Assembly (NCBI GenBank): GCA_021768625.1
Contig: JAETUM010000020.1
Location: 1-47,019, forward strand
Length of the DNA: 47,019 bases
Direction of reading: 5' to 3'
Source: Candidatus Stoquefichus sp.
GTDB lineage: Bacteria; Bacillota_I; Bacilli_A; Erysipelotrichales; Coprobacillaceae
The position numbers and the translations under genes were made by a program. Under the pieces are notes generated by a model that saw nothing but the letters and a program-made list of their open reading frames with translations, searched no databases and was not told the origin of the DNA. This document shows positions 17,313-25,709 of this stretch, one piece after another; position 1 is the first letter of the stretch, and every line of letters starts with the position of its first letter.

Positions 17313-17717
17313 AGAAAAGAAGGAAGAAGTTATGATGTTGTTTTATTTGAGATTGATTACTTAGAAGATTGTTATGTATGTGTACCATTTAGAATAGAAA
17401 TGAAACATAATAATGGTTATTAGTTTAAGTTTTTTAATAGAAGTAAAAAATATCAATCAGGATTAGATTTTTCTAAGCTTGTTATTGTTTCAAAGGATGA
17501 TTATATTGGTGAAAGTTTTACTATTGATATTGATGAATATAAAGAATTTGAAAAACAAGAAGATCATATTCATGTGAATTTAGAAAGATATATATATGAT
17601 TATGTTGAACATGTTAATGGTCATGTACCATTACATATCAAACAATTTGAAAGAAAGTATAAGTATTCTACTCTTAAATATTTTCATAAAGAACTTGGAA
17701 TTGTAATAAAGAGATAA
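17313..17717 (+). pseudogene. Broken type III toxin gene (TenpN/CptN-like)
   Basis: The frame reads RKEGRSYDVVLFEIDYLEDC, then VPFRIEMKHNNGY, an in-frame TAG at 17421-17423, and continues FKFFNRSKKYQSGLDFSKLV to a TAA at 17715. The PFR...GLDFSKLVIV pattern is that of type III endoribonuclease toxins. No start codon remains upstream: the frame closes at a TAG (17310-17312) at the end of the terminator, so some 20-35 N-terminal residues are missing. Loss of the start and one stop make it inactive. The antitoxin RNA just upstream is intact. Family assignment is by remembered motif, not alignment. Confidence 0.65.
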
Positions 17718-17773
17718 GCTTATGTTATAAAAAATTTTTAAAGTTATTAATTTAGATATTAAATTGATTTAAT

Positions 17774-17884
17774 TTGTATTTCTTAATAGTTATGATATAC
17801 TTTGTTTGTAGAAAAAATCTATTCGTTGGGCTGGTCGTAAGACCCAGGTCCACCTATTAGTGGGTAAGACACCCACTTTTTTTA
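17774..17884 (+). ncRNA. Promoter, structured leader RNA and terminator
   Basis: TTGTAT (17774-17779), 16-nt spacer, extended -10 TGATATACT (17793-17801). The RNA contains a GGTCgtaaGACC hairpin (17833-17844) and ends in AGTGGGTaagacACCCACT (17859-17877) plus T-run. A competing helix CCAC/GTGG could form across the terminator stem, so either an attenuator for the following gene or a separate small RNA. GTAAGAC occurs twice, hinting at two short repeats. I cannot match it to a known riboswitch. Confidence 0.5.
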
Positions 17885-17926
17885 TAGGAAAAGATAAACG
17901 TATTTTGATAAATGAGGTAATAAAAA

Positions 17927-18199
17927 ATGATAGATAAAGAATTAATGGAATTAGTTGAGTCCATACAACAATTATATGAACAGGCTTTTATGTTTTATTC
18001 TCCAACAGTTGAAGAATTATGTAATAGAAATAATGTCTCACAAAAAGAACTTGAATATGAATTAGATGGTATGCTTTCATTCTGCCAAAGTGATAATATG
18101 CTTAGTTTGTTTAAAAGGCTTTGTAGAAAATTTTATAAGCAATATCCAGAAACAGTTGCAAGTTATATCATGACATATAAAGAATTATATGATGAATAA
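17927..18199 (+). CDS. Hypothetical 90-residue helical protein
   Basis: Acidic, predicted all-helical (MIDKELMELVESIQQLYEQA...). The middle segment VEELCNRNNVSQKELEYEL has a weak helix-turn-helix look. No family recognised. It lies 43 nt after a structured RNA with terminator and is followed by its own terminator at 18246-18280, so it is a monocistronic unit with an attenuator-like leader. Its ribosome site is a weak GAGGTAA. In this neighbourhood it could be part of a toxin-antitoxin or phage-response module, but nothing shows that directly. Confidence 0.55.
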   Translation: MIDKELMELVESIQQLYEQAFMFYSPTVEELCNRNNVSQKELEYELDGMLSFCQSDNMLSLFKRLCRKFYKQYPETVASYIMTYKELYDE

Positions 18200-18245
18200 A
18201 ATGTTATAAAGCTAATAGTGGTTTATTATATTGCAGTACATGAGT

Positions 18246-18280
18246 TCTAGTGAACATATTTTTGTAAACTAGATTTTTTT
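18246..18280 (+). terminator. Terminator after the 90-residue gene
   Basis: TCTAGT (18246-18251) pairs with ACTAGA (18268-18273), with an inner ACA/TGT helix, followed by seven T. Confidence 0.6.
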
Positions 18281-18348
18281 ATTAACTATTAAAAAAGTAA
18301 AAATATTCCCGAATTGCAAGCAGAAACAGGAAATAAGATGAAAAAGTT

Positions 18349-19489
18349 CTAGATTTTATAGAAGATCGTATTATCAGTTATACCAATATGAGCTAATTCT
18401 TCTAAGAATAGCTGTTTAGCAGGAAGATAACCAAGTATCTTCCTTTTCTTTTGATTGATTTTGTTATTAATATCTATTGTTTTTTTCTTTAGAAATTGTA
18501 TTAATATCAGTTCCTTTCTTTATAAAATATCTTATCAATCCATTACAATTTTCATTGGAAGCTCTATCACATGAGTGATAGGGTCTTCCAAAATAAATGG
18601 TTGTACGCTTTTCTTTTGTACCTGGTTTGATTTCCATATCTCTCCATCTTGAAAACTCACTTCCATTATCAAAGGTAACAGACTTAAAGATTTCTTTAAA
18701 ACTGTCTCCATAGAATTTATGGAGCTTGTTGATCTGTATATAAACCTTTTTAGAAGATTGAGAAGTAATAGGGATCATATAATAAAATCTGGTTTTTCTT
18801 TCGATCAAAGTGAGATAGGCACCATTTTGACCATTTCTTGGACCAACAACAAGATCACCTTCCCAATGACCAAACTCTTCTCTTGTTTCAATGTGTTCAG
18901 GTCTTTCAGTAATAGAAGTTCCTTTTTGACGTTTAGAAATATAAGTCTTGTCATTCTTCTTTGGTTTTCTTCTTAACATTCTAGGCAAATCGATAGGTTT
19001 TATCTTCACTTTACCAGCATGAATATAATTATAAAAAGTCTTAGTAGAGACAGTATCCATATCTTTAATTTTATCATTTTCATGAAGAATAAGATAATTG
19101 ATAGTTTCATCAACAGAAGAAAGCTTGTTGGATTTCATTTCTGTTTCAACAAGTTTGATAAAATCATGAGCCTTAACGAGTTTAGAATTATTAGGTATCT
19201 TATGATTTTTAGATCTTTTTTCAAAGGCAGCTAAAGCAGAGAGTTCGGTATGTTCAACGAGATAGGTATCTCTAACAGTAATAGAAGCATCCCTAATAAT
19301 GGAATAAATATTGGAAACAGAAGCTCCAACAATAGAAGCAAGGTGATTAATAAAGTGGGTTTTACTAATATTACGCTTAGAATGAGCGTGTTCAGCATTG
19401 AACTTAATCAATTCATTAATAATAAATTCATAATGATAAAATTGAAGATGTTTATTTTTGCATTTTTGTGATATAGTATAAGTGTTCAT
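18349..19489 (-). pseudogene. IS30-family transposase with C-terminal frameshift
   Basis: The minus-strand frame 19489-18467 encodes 340 residues with the IS30 core: HWEGDLVVG (first Asp), VTFDNGSEF (second Asp) and the ASNENCNGLIRYF segment (catalytic Glu). It ends early at SKEKNNRY. Removing one A from the seven-A run (18480-18486 on the plus strand) restores TIDINNKINQKKRKILGYLP and runs to a stop at 18349-18351, the normal family C-terminus. So either a one-base insertion or a sequencing error in a homopolymer. I could not define terminal inverted repeats. Confidence 0.85.
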
Positions 19490-19683
19490 AGATAGTCTCC
19501 TTTATTTGGTTTTGGTCGACTTAATAATACGGCATCTATGAATTTTTTTCATGTAGAAATATGAAGGCAGAGAAAAATCTGCCAAATTTGTAAGGAATGG
19601 CTAGCCTTTCCCTACAAAGCTTAATTCCAATTTCATTTTACAATACAGAATTTACATCAAATTATGAATTTGTAAAAAAATAG
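19490..19683. other. Non-coding stretch with two hairpins
   Basis: No gene. GGCAGA (19566-19571) pairs with TCTGCC (19578-19583), and a second imperfect hairpin follows around TTGTAAGG...CCTACAA (about 19588-19616). Probably the outer part or flank of the IS30 element, but ends could not be fixed. Confidence 0.3.
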
Positions 19684-19775
19684 TTGACTATTTATGTGAA
19701 AAATGCATATAATATATCGAAGGACAAAAACGAAAGTTTTATGTAGAGCAACGCTTGCGTTGCTCTACTTTTTTC
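19684..19775 (+). ncRNA. Short promoter-RNA-terminator unit
   Basis: TTGACT (19684-19689), 18-nt spacer, TATAAT (19708-19713), then about 55 nt with an AAAACgaaaGTTTT hairpin and a perfect GTAGAGCAACGC/GCGTTGCTCTAC terminator stem (19743-19768) with T-run. Both promoter boxes are near consensus and no reading frame fits, so a small RNA is likely. It is flanked by two dead transposase genes. Function unknown. Confidence 0.55.
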
Positions 19776-19890
19776 TATATAAAAATATATTTTCATAGAC
19801 CATTTTAGACACTTGTTTAATGACTTGTTTTCAATACATCAATTTATTTTCTTGCTTATAATTGTATTATAAACAGGAGATATAATCGAT

Positions 19891-20861
19891 ATGTCTAAAT
19901 ATAGTCCAAAAAAGAAACCTAAAACTATGAGTCTCATTACTTTTAATAAGTTGTTTTTTGATAATGAAGAAGCTTGCAGAAATTTCTTCTTCAATGTCTT
20001 CCATCCCTCTAGATTCGTTTGTCCTGAATGTGGATGTGTTCATTACAGAATTTTATCTACTAAACCTCACGTCTATCAGTGTAAGCGCTGCTATCATCAA
20101 GTCAATCTTTTTGCAGGTACTATTTTTCAAAACAATAAGTTGCTTCTCATACTTTATTGTTAGGGATCTTCTTATTCGTAACTGTTCATAATGGTATTTC
20201 TGTTGAAGAACTTGCCAATTCTATTGATGTCAATAGAAAAACAGCACAGCTTCTTTGCAGAAAAATAAGATATCTTATGGAAATAGATAATCACTGTTTT
20301 GATCTTCAGTCTTCATTTTTGGAGGCTGGTTGTTTTTATATTGGTGGAAAATCCCACAACGGTAAAAGAGGTTTAGGAACTGATAAACAGACTTTTCTTA
20401 TTGTTTTGGCAACAGACAAAGAAAATAATTATTCTTATCGTTTTAAGACAGCAGCTACACAATCAGAGAATAAAGAAAACGTTCTTGATTTTTTTAGAAA
20501 CTATATCGACTATGACAAAAATACTATATTAAATACTGATGCAGATGGAACGTATAATATCATAAATAAAAGACTGACACATAAATCTCAGATCATCAAT
20601 CATGATGAAGAAAGTTAAAAACTATATTGGATACATAAAATAATATCAAATATAGAATCAACTATCATGGGAATCTATCATGGGATAGCCAAATCATATA
20701 TAGAAAGCTATGTACATAAATACGAATGGAGATTCAACCATAGATATAAAGGAAAAACACTCATGTTATCAGTATCAAGAATTTTAAGTTATAAGACAGT
20801 TATGACTAAAAATGACTTTAAACATCTATTTCATCAATCAAGTGTGTCAGATGGTCTATGA
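19891..20861 (+). pseudogene. Decayed IS1595-family transposase
   Basis: Three fragments of one protein. Fragment 1 (19891-20163) holds the zinc ribbon CPECG...YQCKRCYHQ of IS1595/ISXO2 transposases. A frameshift near 20155 leads to fragment 2 (to 20618) with FYIGGKSHNGKRG, the DDE-domain region, where the usual acidic DE before the tyrosine is replaced by GC (EAGCFYIGG). An in-frame TAA at 20616-20618 interrupts the frame, which continues as KLYWIHKIISN...KYEWRFNHRYKG to 20861. Frameshift, stop and lost catalytic residue make it inactive. Confidence 0.8.
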
Positions 20862-21070
20862 AATAAATTTTTAATTTGTTAGAAAAATTTTTTATTTTTG
20901 AACAAATTTAGATATAAATCTGTATAAATAATGAAATATTTGTAGTATAATTGAATTAAAATTAACAAATGCCTTTAAATATAATTCTAGATATTTCGCA
21001 GAATGAGGTGTGTTTTTAATTTAATTATAGAAAGTAAATCTATATATGATAAAAAGAAAGGGTGGCAATT

Positions 21071-21523
21071 ATGGGATATGTTTTAACAAATAGAGCATTA
21101 GATATTATTCTATCTGAGAAAGATTTATGTTATTGTTTAGGATATTTAGCTACAAAAGGGAGAATTAAATATATTGAAGCGCAAGTTCCATATGGTAAAG
21201 AAAAGATATTTGAAAGTGCATATTATGGACAAAAATATGATAAGATGAAGTTAACTTCGGATAAGCAAAGTTTTCAATTTAGAATTATATTAAATCATAC
21301 TGAAAATTGTCCAATAGCTTTAAGAAATGCTTTGACTATTGGCGGTGGTTCGTATAATGATAACTGTATTTCAAGAGGTAAATTTGTAGAAAGAATAATT
21401 AATGAATATGGATTCGAATTTTTTAATGTGCCAAATGTTAAAAAAATTCGTGGACTAGTGGAAAGAAAACATCCAAATTATATCAATTACTTTGATGAAG
21501 GTTATAAAGTACCTTTGGGCTAA
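21071..21523 (+). CDS. Hypothetical 150-residue protein
   Basis: No family recognised. Mixed alpha/beta, with LCYCLGYLATKGRIKYIEA near the start and VERKHPNYINYF near the end. ATG 21071 is preferred over the GTG at 21062 because GAAAGGGTGG then sits at correct spacing. It is a single-gene unit closed by the terminator at 21668-21711, upstream of but separate from the XRE-controlled methylase operon. Composition is host-like. A link with the neighbouring restriction genes is possible but not shown. Confidence 0.6.
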   Translation: MGYVLTNRALDIILSEKDLCYCLGYLATKGRIKYIEAQVPYGKEKIFESAYYGQKYDKMKLTSDKQSFQFRIILNHTENCPIALRNALTIGGGSYNDNCISRGKFVERIINEYGFEFFNVPNVKKIRGLVERKHPNYINYFDEGYKVPLG

Positions 21524-21667
21524 CTATATTCTTAATTATATAATTGGTTTCTGTTTTGTATGATGTTTATATCATACTAAAGATTATATTGGGTAAAAAT
21601 CTATTTATATGATCTAAGCAAAGTTAAATAACAAATGATAACTGTTTTGATTTTGAAAATTAAAATA

Positions 21668-21711
21668 ACCCCTTAATGACTATAAAAAAGTTAATGAGGG
21701 GTCATTTTCTT
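21668..21711 (+). terminator. Terminator between hypothetical gene and methylase operon
   Basis: ACCCCT (21668-21673) pairs with AGGGGT (21697-21702), and the inner TTAATGAC/GTTAATG extends the stem with wobble pairs; followed by CATTTTCTT. Confidence 0.6.
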
Positions 21712-21790
21712 ATTAGTTATTAAGTATTAGAATAAAGCAGTAATTTTTATAATTGTTTTTTAATGATAAATAAAAATATAGGTTTTCTTT

Positions 21791-21855
21791 TTGATATAAA
21801 ATATATCAATTTTAATACTAAATATATTGATTTTGATTATAGCTTCTTTTAAAAT
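21791..21855. promoter_or_regulatory. Palindromic operator and promoter of the XRE-methylase operon
   Basis: TTGATATA-aaa-TATATCAA (21791-21809) is a perfect palindrome; a related half-site ATATATTGAT follows at 21823-21832 and overlaps the -35 box. Promoter: TTGATT (21827-21832), 17-nt spacer, TAAAAT (21850-21855). The arrangement of two operator sites upstream of and overlapping the promoter of a small XRE gene resembles C-boxes of restriction controller proteins. Confidence 0.5.
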
Positions 21856-21903
21856 ATATGAATATAAAGGTTATGAAAAAAATTATTTCAAAAGGAGAAA
21901 AGT

Positions 21904-22125
21904 ATGGGTGTTAATTACAATAAACTTTGGAAATTACTTATTGATAAAGATATTTCTAAGAGTCAACTTAGGTATATAACAGAAATAGGACCTAATACAC
22001 TTGCAAAGTTAGGGAAAAATCAGAGAGTCAGTTTAGAAGTATTAGAAAAAATATGTAAATCATTGAATTGTAGTTTTGGAGATATTGTTGATTATGTTGA
22101 TGAAGATATTAAAAAAATTACATAA
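21904..22125 (+). CDS. XRE regulator, controller-protein-like
   Basis: 73 residues with a Cro/CI-type HTH (SKSQLRYITEIGPNTLAKLG then VSLEVLEKICKSLNCSFGDI). The size and C-terminal SLNCSFGDIVDYV are typical of the small XRE/YozG-like group. ATG follows AAAAGGAG. It lies 32 nt before the EcoRI-type methylase and just downstream of a palindromic operator, so it probably times expression of the methylase and nuclease genes, as C proteins do. Confidence 0.8.
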   Translation: MGVNYNKLWKLLIDKDISKSQLRYITEIGPNTLAKLGKNQRVSLEVLEKICKSLNCSFGDIVDYVDEDIKKIT

Positions 22126-22157
22126 TATCATCTAAAAAATAAAAAGGAGAAAAGTCA

Positions 22158-23186
22158 ATGAAAGGTAATTCAATATTGAATAAAGCAAAATATTCTAAAA
22201 ACACAGATGAGTGGTATACTACTTATGAGACTGTAGAAGAAGAAGTAAATCATTATACAACTCATTTCTACAATAAAATTGTTTTATGTAATTGTGATGA
22301 TCCATATGCTTCTGCATTTTCTAGATATTTTTTAAAAAACTTTAACGTACTAAAACTAAAAAAACTAATTTGTACTTCATATGTTGGATCTAGAATAGTT
22401 GAAAATGTTGGAATATTGGATGAAAGAAGTAGTGAGTTAAATAAAAAAAAGGCATATGTCATGGAAGTGGAGAAGATAGGGTCCGGATCTGAAGAAATGG
22501 AAGATGAGGAAATTGAATGTTTTTTAAAATCAACAGCTTTAATAAAAAAATTAAACGGAGATGGAAATTTTTGCAGTAAAGAATGCATTGAATATTTGGA
22601 AGAAGCAGATATAGTTGTAACTAATCCACCATTTTCTAAATTCATTGATTTATTTTCACTTTTAGTTAAATTTGATAAAAAATTTCTTCTTATTGGAAAT
22701 CAAAATGCAATAACATATAAGGAAATTTTTCCACACATAAAAAATGGAAAAGTTTGGCTAGGTTATAAGTTTGGTGATATGGCATTTATGGTTCCTGATG
22801 ATACTCAGCCTAGAAAAACTCGTTTTTGGATTGATGAGAACGGGCAAAAGTGGAGAAGTATTGGGAATGCAATGTGGTTAACTAATTTAGATAACGAACG
22901 AAAGCATCAGGAACTTAAATTGACTGCTCATTATAATCCAGAGAAATATCCTAAATATGATAATTTTGATGCAATAAATGTCTCAAGAGTATCAGACATT
23001 CCAATGGACTATTGTGGTATTATGGGAGTGCCTTTAACTTATCTTAAATATCATAATGATGAACAGTTTGAAATAGTCGGAGAAGCAAATCATGGCTCAG
23101 ATAATGAATATGATTTATTCAAGCCGAAAATTAAAGGAAAGGAGATTTTTAAACGTATTTTGATAAAAAATAAAAAAATACGTTAA
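22158..23186 (+). CDS. EcoRI-type adenine-specific DNA methyltransferase
   Basis: 342 residues. The start KNTDEWYTTYETVEEE and the block LCNCDDPYASAFSRYFLKNF are typical of the EcoRI methylase family (PF13651), an N6-adenine methylase group. The catalytic motif is NPPF (about 156-159) in IVVTNPPFSKFIDL. No EcoRI-like nuclease is adjacent, but two other nuclease candidates are in the operon. Ribosome site AAAAAGGAG. Intact. Confidence 0.88.
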   Translation: MKGNSILNKAKYSKNTDEWYTTYETVEEEVNHYTTHFYNKIVLCNCDDPYASAFSRYFLKNFNVLKLKKLICTSYVGSRIVENVGILDERSSELNKKKAYVMEVEKIGSGSEEMEDEEIECFLKSTALIKKLNGDGNFCSKECIEYLEEADIVVTNPPFSKFIDLFSLLVKFDKKFLLIGNQNAITYKEIFPHIKNGKVWLGYKFGDMAFMVPDDTQPRKTRFWIDENGQKWRSIGNAMWLTNLDNERKHQELKLTAHYNPEKYPKYDNFDAINVSRVSDIPMDYCGIMGVPLTYLKYHNDEQFEIVGEANHGSDNEYDLFKPKIKGKEIFKRILIKNKKIR

Positions 23187-23196
23187 AATTTTAGTT

Positions 23197-24288
23197 ATGG
23201 AATATAAAATTTTAGATCTATTTTGTGGAGCAGGTGGTATGTCTTATGGTATGCATCAAAATCCACATTTTAAAACGGTAGTTTCTTTAGATATAAATGA
23301 AAAACTTGCAATTACATTTAAAAAGAATATGCCTGAAGTTGATTTGGTAATAGGAGATATTCAAGATTCTAAGATTAAAGAGAAGATTATTAAGTTATCA
23401 CATAAAAAAGGAGTAAACATGATTATTGGTGGACCACCATGTCAAGGATATTCTCTAAAAGGGAAAAAATTAGGACTAGAAGATCCAAGAAATTTTTTAT
23501 TCATAGAATATCTGAAATTGGTCGAGCAACTTCAACCAGAAGTATTCGTCATAGAGAATGTAAAGGCGCTTCTTTCTACTTCAAAAGGCTGGTTTAAAAA
23601 TCAAATTATCTCTACAATCGAGAAGTTAGGATATAAAGTAGATGTGGGGGTTTTAAAAGCGTCAAATTATGGTGTTCCTCAAACTAGAGAAAGAACTGTT
23701 TTTATTTGTTGTAAAGATAAAAAGATTTTGCTTCCACTTCCGACAGTTGATAAACCTGTAACTGTTAGAGAAGCAATTGAAGATTTAGCATACTTAGAAT
23801 CAAATGAAGGAGAATTTGAGCAAGATTATTGTAAGTTACCAACTTCCAAATATCAGAGATTAATGAGAAAGGGTAGTAAAAAATTGTATAACCATAAAGC
23901 TTCAAATCATGCGCAAATCGCAATTGAAAAGTTAAAATTGATACCACCAGAAAAGGGCAAAGAATGTTTGCCAAAAGAATTACATGGCAAGCAAATATTT
24001 GATTCAACTTGGGGAAGACTAGTGTGGGATGAACCATCTCCAACAATTGATACAAGATTTGATGCATCTTCAAATGGAAGAAATAATCATCCATTCTTAA
24101 ATAGAGCTATTACTCCACGTGAAGCTGCTAGATTGCAATCTTTTGATGATAAATTTATTTTTTATGGAACAAAAGTATCGATAAGAACACAAATTGGTAA
24201 TGCTGTTCCACCTTTAATGGCAAAAGCCATCGCAGATACAATTTATGAGCAATTATTTAACGAAGATAGAAAAGGAGTTGATGACTAA
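23197..24288 (+). CDS. DNA cytosine-5 methyltransferase
   Basis: 363 residues with all main C5-methylase motifs: I (LDLFCGAGGMSYG, 6-18), IV with catalytic Cys (GGPPCQGYS, about 78-86), VI (VIENVKAL, about 119), VIII (QTRERTVFI), IX (REAARLQSFDDKF) and X (QIGNAVPPLMAKAI). The target-recognition region between VIII and IX is about 100 residues, normal for a single-specificity enzyme. Starts 10 nt after the adenine methylase without a strong ribosome site; its stop overlaps the next start (TAATG). Thus the operon encodes both adenine and cytosine methylation. Confidence 0.95.
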   Translation: MEYKILDLFCGAGGMSYGMHQNPHFKTVVSLDINEKLAITFKKNMPEVDLVIGDIQDSKIKEKIIKLSHKKGVNMIIGGPPCQGYSLKGKKLGLEDPRNFLFIEYLKLVEQLQPEVFVIENVKALLSTSKGWFKNQIISTIEKLGYKVDVGVLKASNYGVPQTRERTVFICCKDKKILLPLPTVDKPVTVREAIEDLAYLESNEGEFEQDYCKLPTSKYQRLMRKGSKKLYNHKASNHAQIAIEKLKLIPPEKGKECLPKELHGKQIFDSTWGRLVWDEPSPTIDTRFDASSNGRNNHPFLNRAITPREAARLQSFDDKFIFYGTKVSIRTQIGNAVPPLMAKAIADTIYEQLFNEDRKGVDD

Positions 24289-25160
24289 TGAATGCTCAAA
24301 TGGCGTATTTAATTGGAATGATTCTTGGAAATGGTGAAGTTCAGCGAAAATCTGATCAAACGACTATAACAATTGAATTACCACATAAAAATTTATTAGA
24401 TGATGAAGGCAGAGAAGTTTCTATATATGTAAAAAGTAGTTTGACTGATATTAGAGCGATTATTGAACCGCTAATTGGACATTCATTATCAATATCGCAA
24501 ACGAAGAGAGCAACACAGTTTTCTTTTTCTAAATCAAATGAGGACTATACTATGAGAGAAATACTTCGTTTTATTGGAAATGGTGTTTATCATTCCACTA
24601 TGACGATGAATAGTGAACTTTTTAATATGACAACTGATGAAAAGAGGGAACTTTTACGAGGATTAGCTGATGTTACTGGATATATTCGAAAAAGTAATAT
24701 GGCTTTTGGAAATGAAGGATGGCATAGAGTCTACATTGAGATACCTGGTAATTGGCAAATGGTTATAGATATAGCAAATATGTTAAAAGATTTAGATGTT
24801 CCTGTACAGACAATTGATTTTGGTCATCCAAACTTTAGAGATTCTAATTTGAAAAAATATAATGAAGGGAAACCATATTATTGGAAAAAAGAGCATCAAG
24901 TAAAAATTTGGGCCAATGAATTTTTACCAATAGGATTTAATATTGTCCATAAGCAAAGAGCATTAGAAAAATATGCTGATGAACTGCTAGAATATTTAGA
25001 TGAGAATAAGACACATAAATTTTATTGGGAAAAAGCAATAAGAAAGAGAGAAAAACCAATTCATCCAATGGAGAATGACGATTCTTTGCCAGAATGTATT
25101 CGTGGTAAACATTTTGAATCTTGGACAGAGTTGGCAGAGAAACTAGGATATTGTGAATAG
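24288..25160 (+). CDS. LAGLIDADG-like endonuclease candidate
   Basis: 290 residues. Two LAGLIDADG-like helices are visible: AYLIGMILGNGEVQR (about 6-20) and ELLRGLADVTGYIRK (about 120-134), each followed by beta-strand-rich segments as in monomeric homing endonucleases. The second keeps an Asp in GLADVTG; the first has GNG at the metal-ligand position instead of Asp. It is translationally coupled to the cytosine methylase (TAATG) and overlaps the next nuclease by 8 nt, so it is a dedicated operon member, not a free-standing homing gene. Most likely the restriction enzyme or its recognition subunit; an unusual fold for that job. Confidence 0.6.
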   Translation: MNAQMAYLIGMILGNGEVQRKSDQTTITIELPHKNLLDDEGREVSIYVKSSLTDIRAIIEPLIGHSLSISQTKRATQFSFSKSNEDYTMREILRFIGNGVYHSTMTMNSELFNMTTDEKRELLRGLADVTGYIRKSNMAFGNEGWHRVYIEIPGNWQMVIDIANMLKDLDVPVQTIDFGHPNFRDSNLKKYNEGKPYYWKKEHQVKIWANEFLPIGFNIVHKQRALEKYADELLEYLDENKTHKFYWEKAIRKREKPIHPMENDDSLPECIRGKHFESWTELAEKLGYCE

Positions 25161-25653
25161 CATAAAAAAAGAAGTAGAATTATATGATGGTATGTGTCAT
25201 TGGCTAGATACTTATTTAAAAGATAAATATAAAAATAAACCGTGTAATATTATAGTGGTTGATTGTCATTCAGTTACATTGGATTCAGTTTTAGAAAAAT
25301 ATAAAATTATAAATTATTATCCACAAGTGGTTGGATTAAATATTGAAATTGATGTGCTAGGTATGGTTGTTTGGAACAATCGAGCAGAAATTTACTTCAT
25401 TGAAGCAAAAAAGGCAAGATTAACATTACAAAATTTAGGACAATTGTTGGTTTATTGCAAATTATGTAATCCTGAGGAATCTTTTTTACTTTCACCTGCT
25501 GGATTGGGAAGTTTAGATAAGGTATTAAATGTATTGAAAAGGGAAGATTTATTGGATTATGGAAGTGGGAAGAGGATTAAGAAAATTAAGGTTGCTAAGT
25601 GGGATTTAACTAGAGAAGTAATTGATAACCATTCAATAATTCCTAAATTATAG
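25153..25653 (+). CDS. PD-(D/E)XK nuclease-like protein
   Basis: 166 residues. The nuclease signature is EIDVLGMVVW (Asp 67), then YFIEAKKA (Glu 84, Lys 86), followed by a helix with QNLGQLLVY, typical of the Mrr/YqaJ-like side of the superfamily. The GTG start overlaps the LAGLIDADG-like gene by 8 nt (TTGTGAATAG). Probably the cleaving partner of the operon's restriction activity; with both genes coupled, the two proteins may form one enzyme. No strong ribosome site; coupling likely. Confidence 0.7.
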   Translation: MNSIKKEVELYDGMCHWLDTYLKDKYKNKPCNIIVVDCHSVTLDSVLEKYKIINYYPQVVGLNIEIDVLGMVVWNNRAEIYFIEAKKARLTLQNLGQLLVYCKLCNPEESFLLSPAGLGSLDKVLNVLKREDLLDYGSGKRIKKIKVAKWDLTREVIDNHSIIPKL

Positions 25654-25709
25654 AAAAACGAATAAGTACCTTTATTCAAATAATTTAAAAATACGAAAAG
25701 AAGGATAGC

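Noticed and set aside
17421-17423. Recoding of TAG as an amino acid, suggested by in-frame stops in otherwise good frames
   Set aside because: Other broken genes here use TAA stops and frameshifts, and intact genes end with TAG normally (e.g. 11114, 12751), so these are ordinary pseudogenes.
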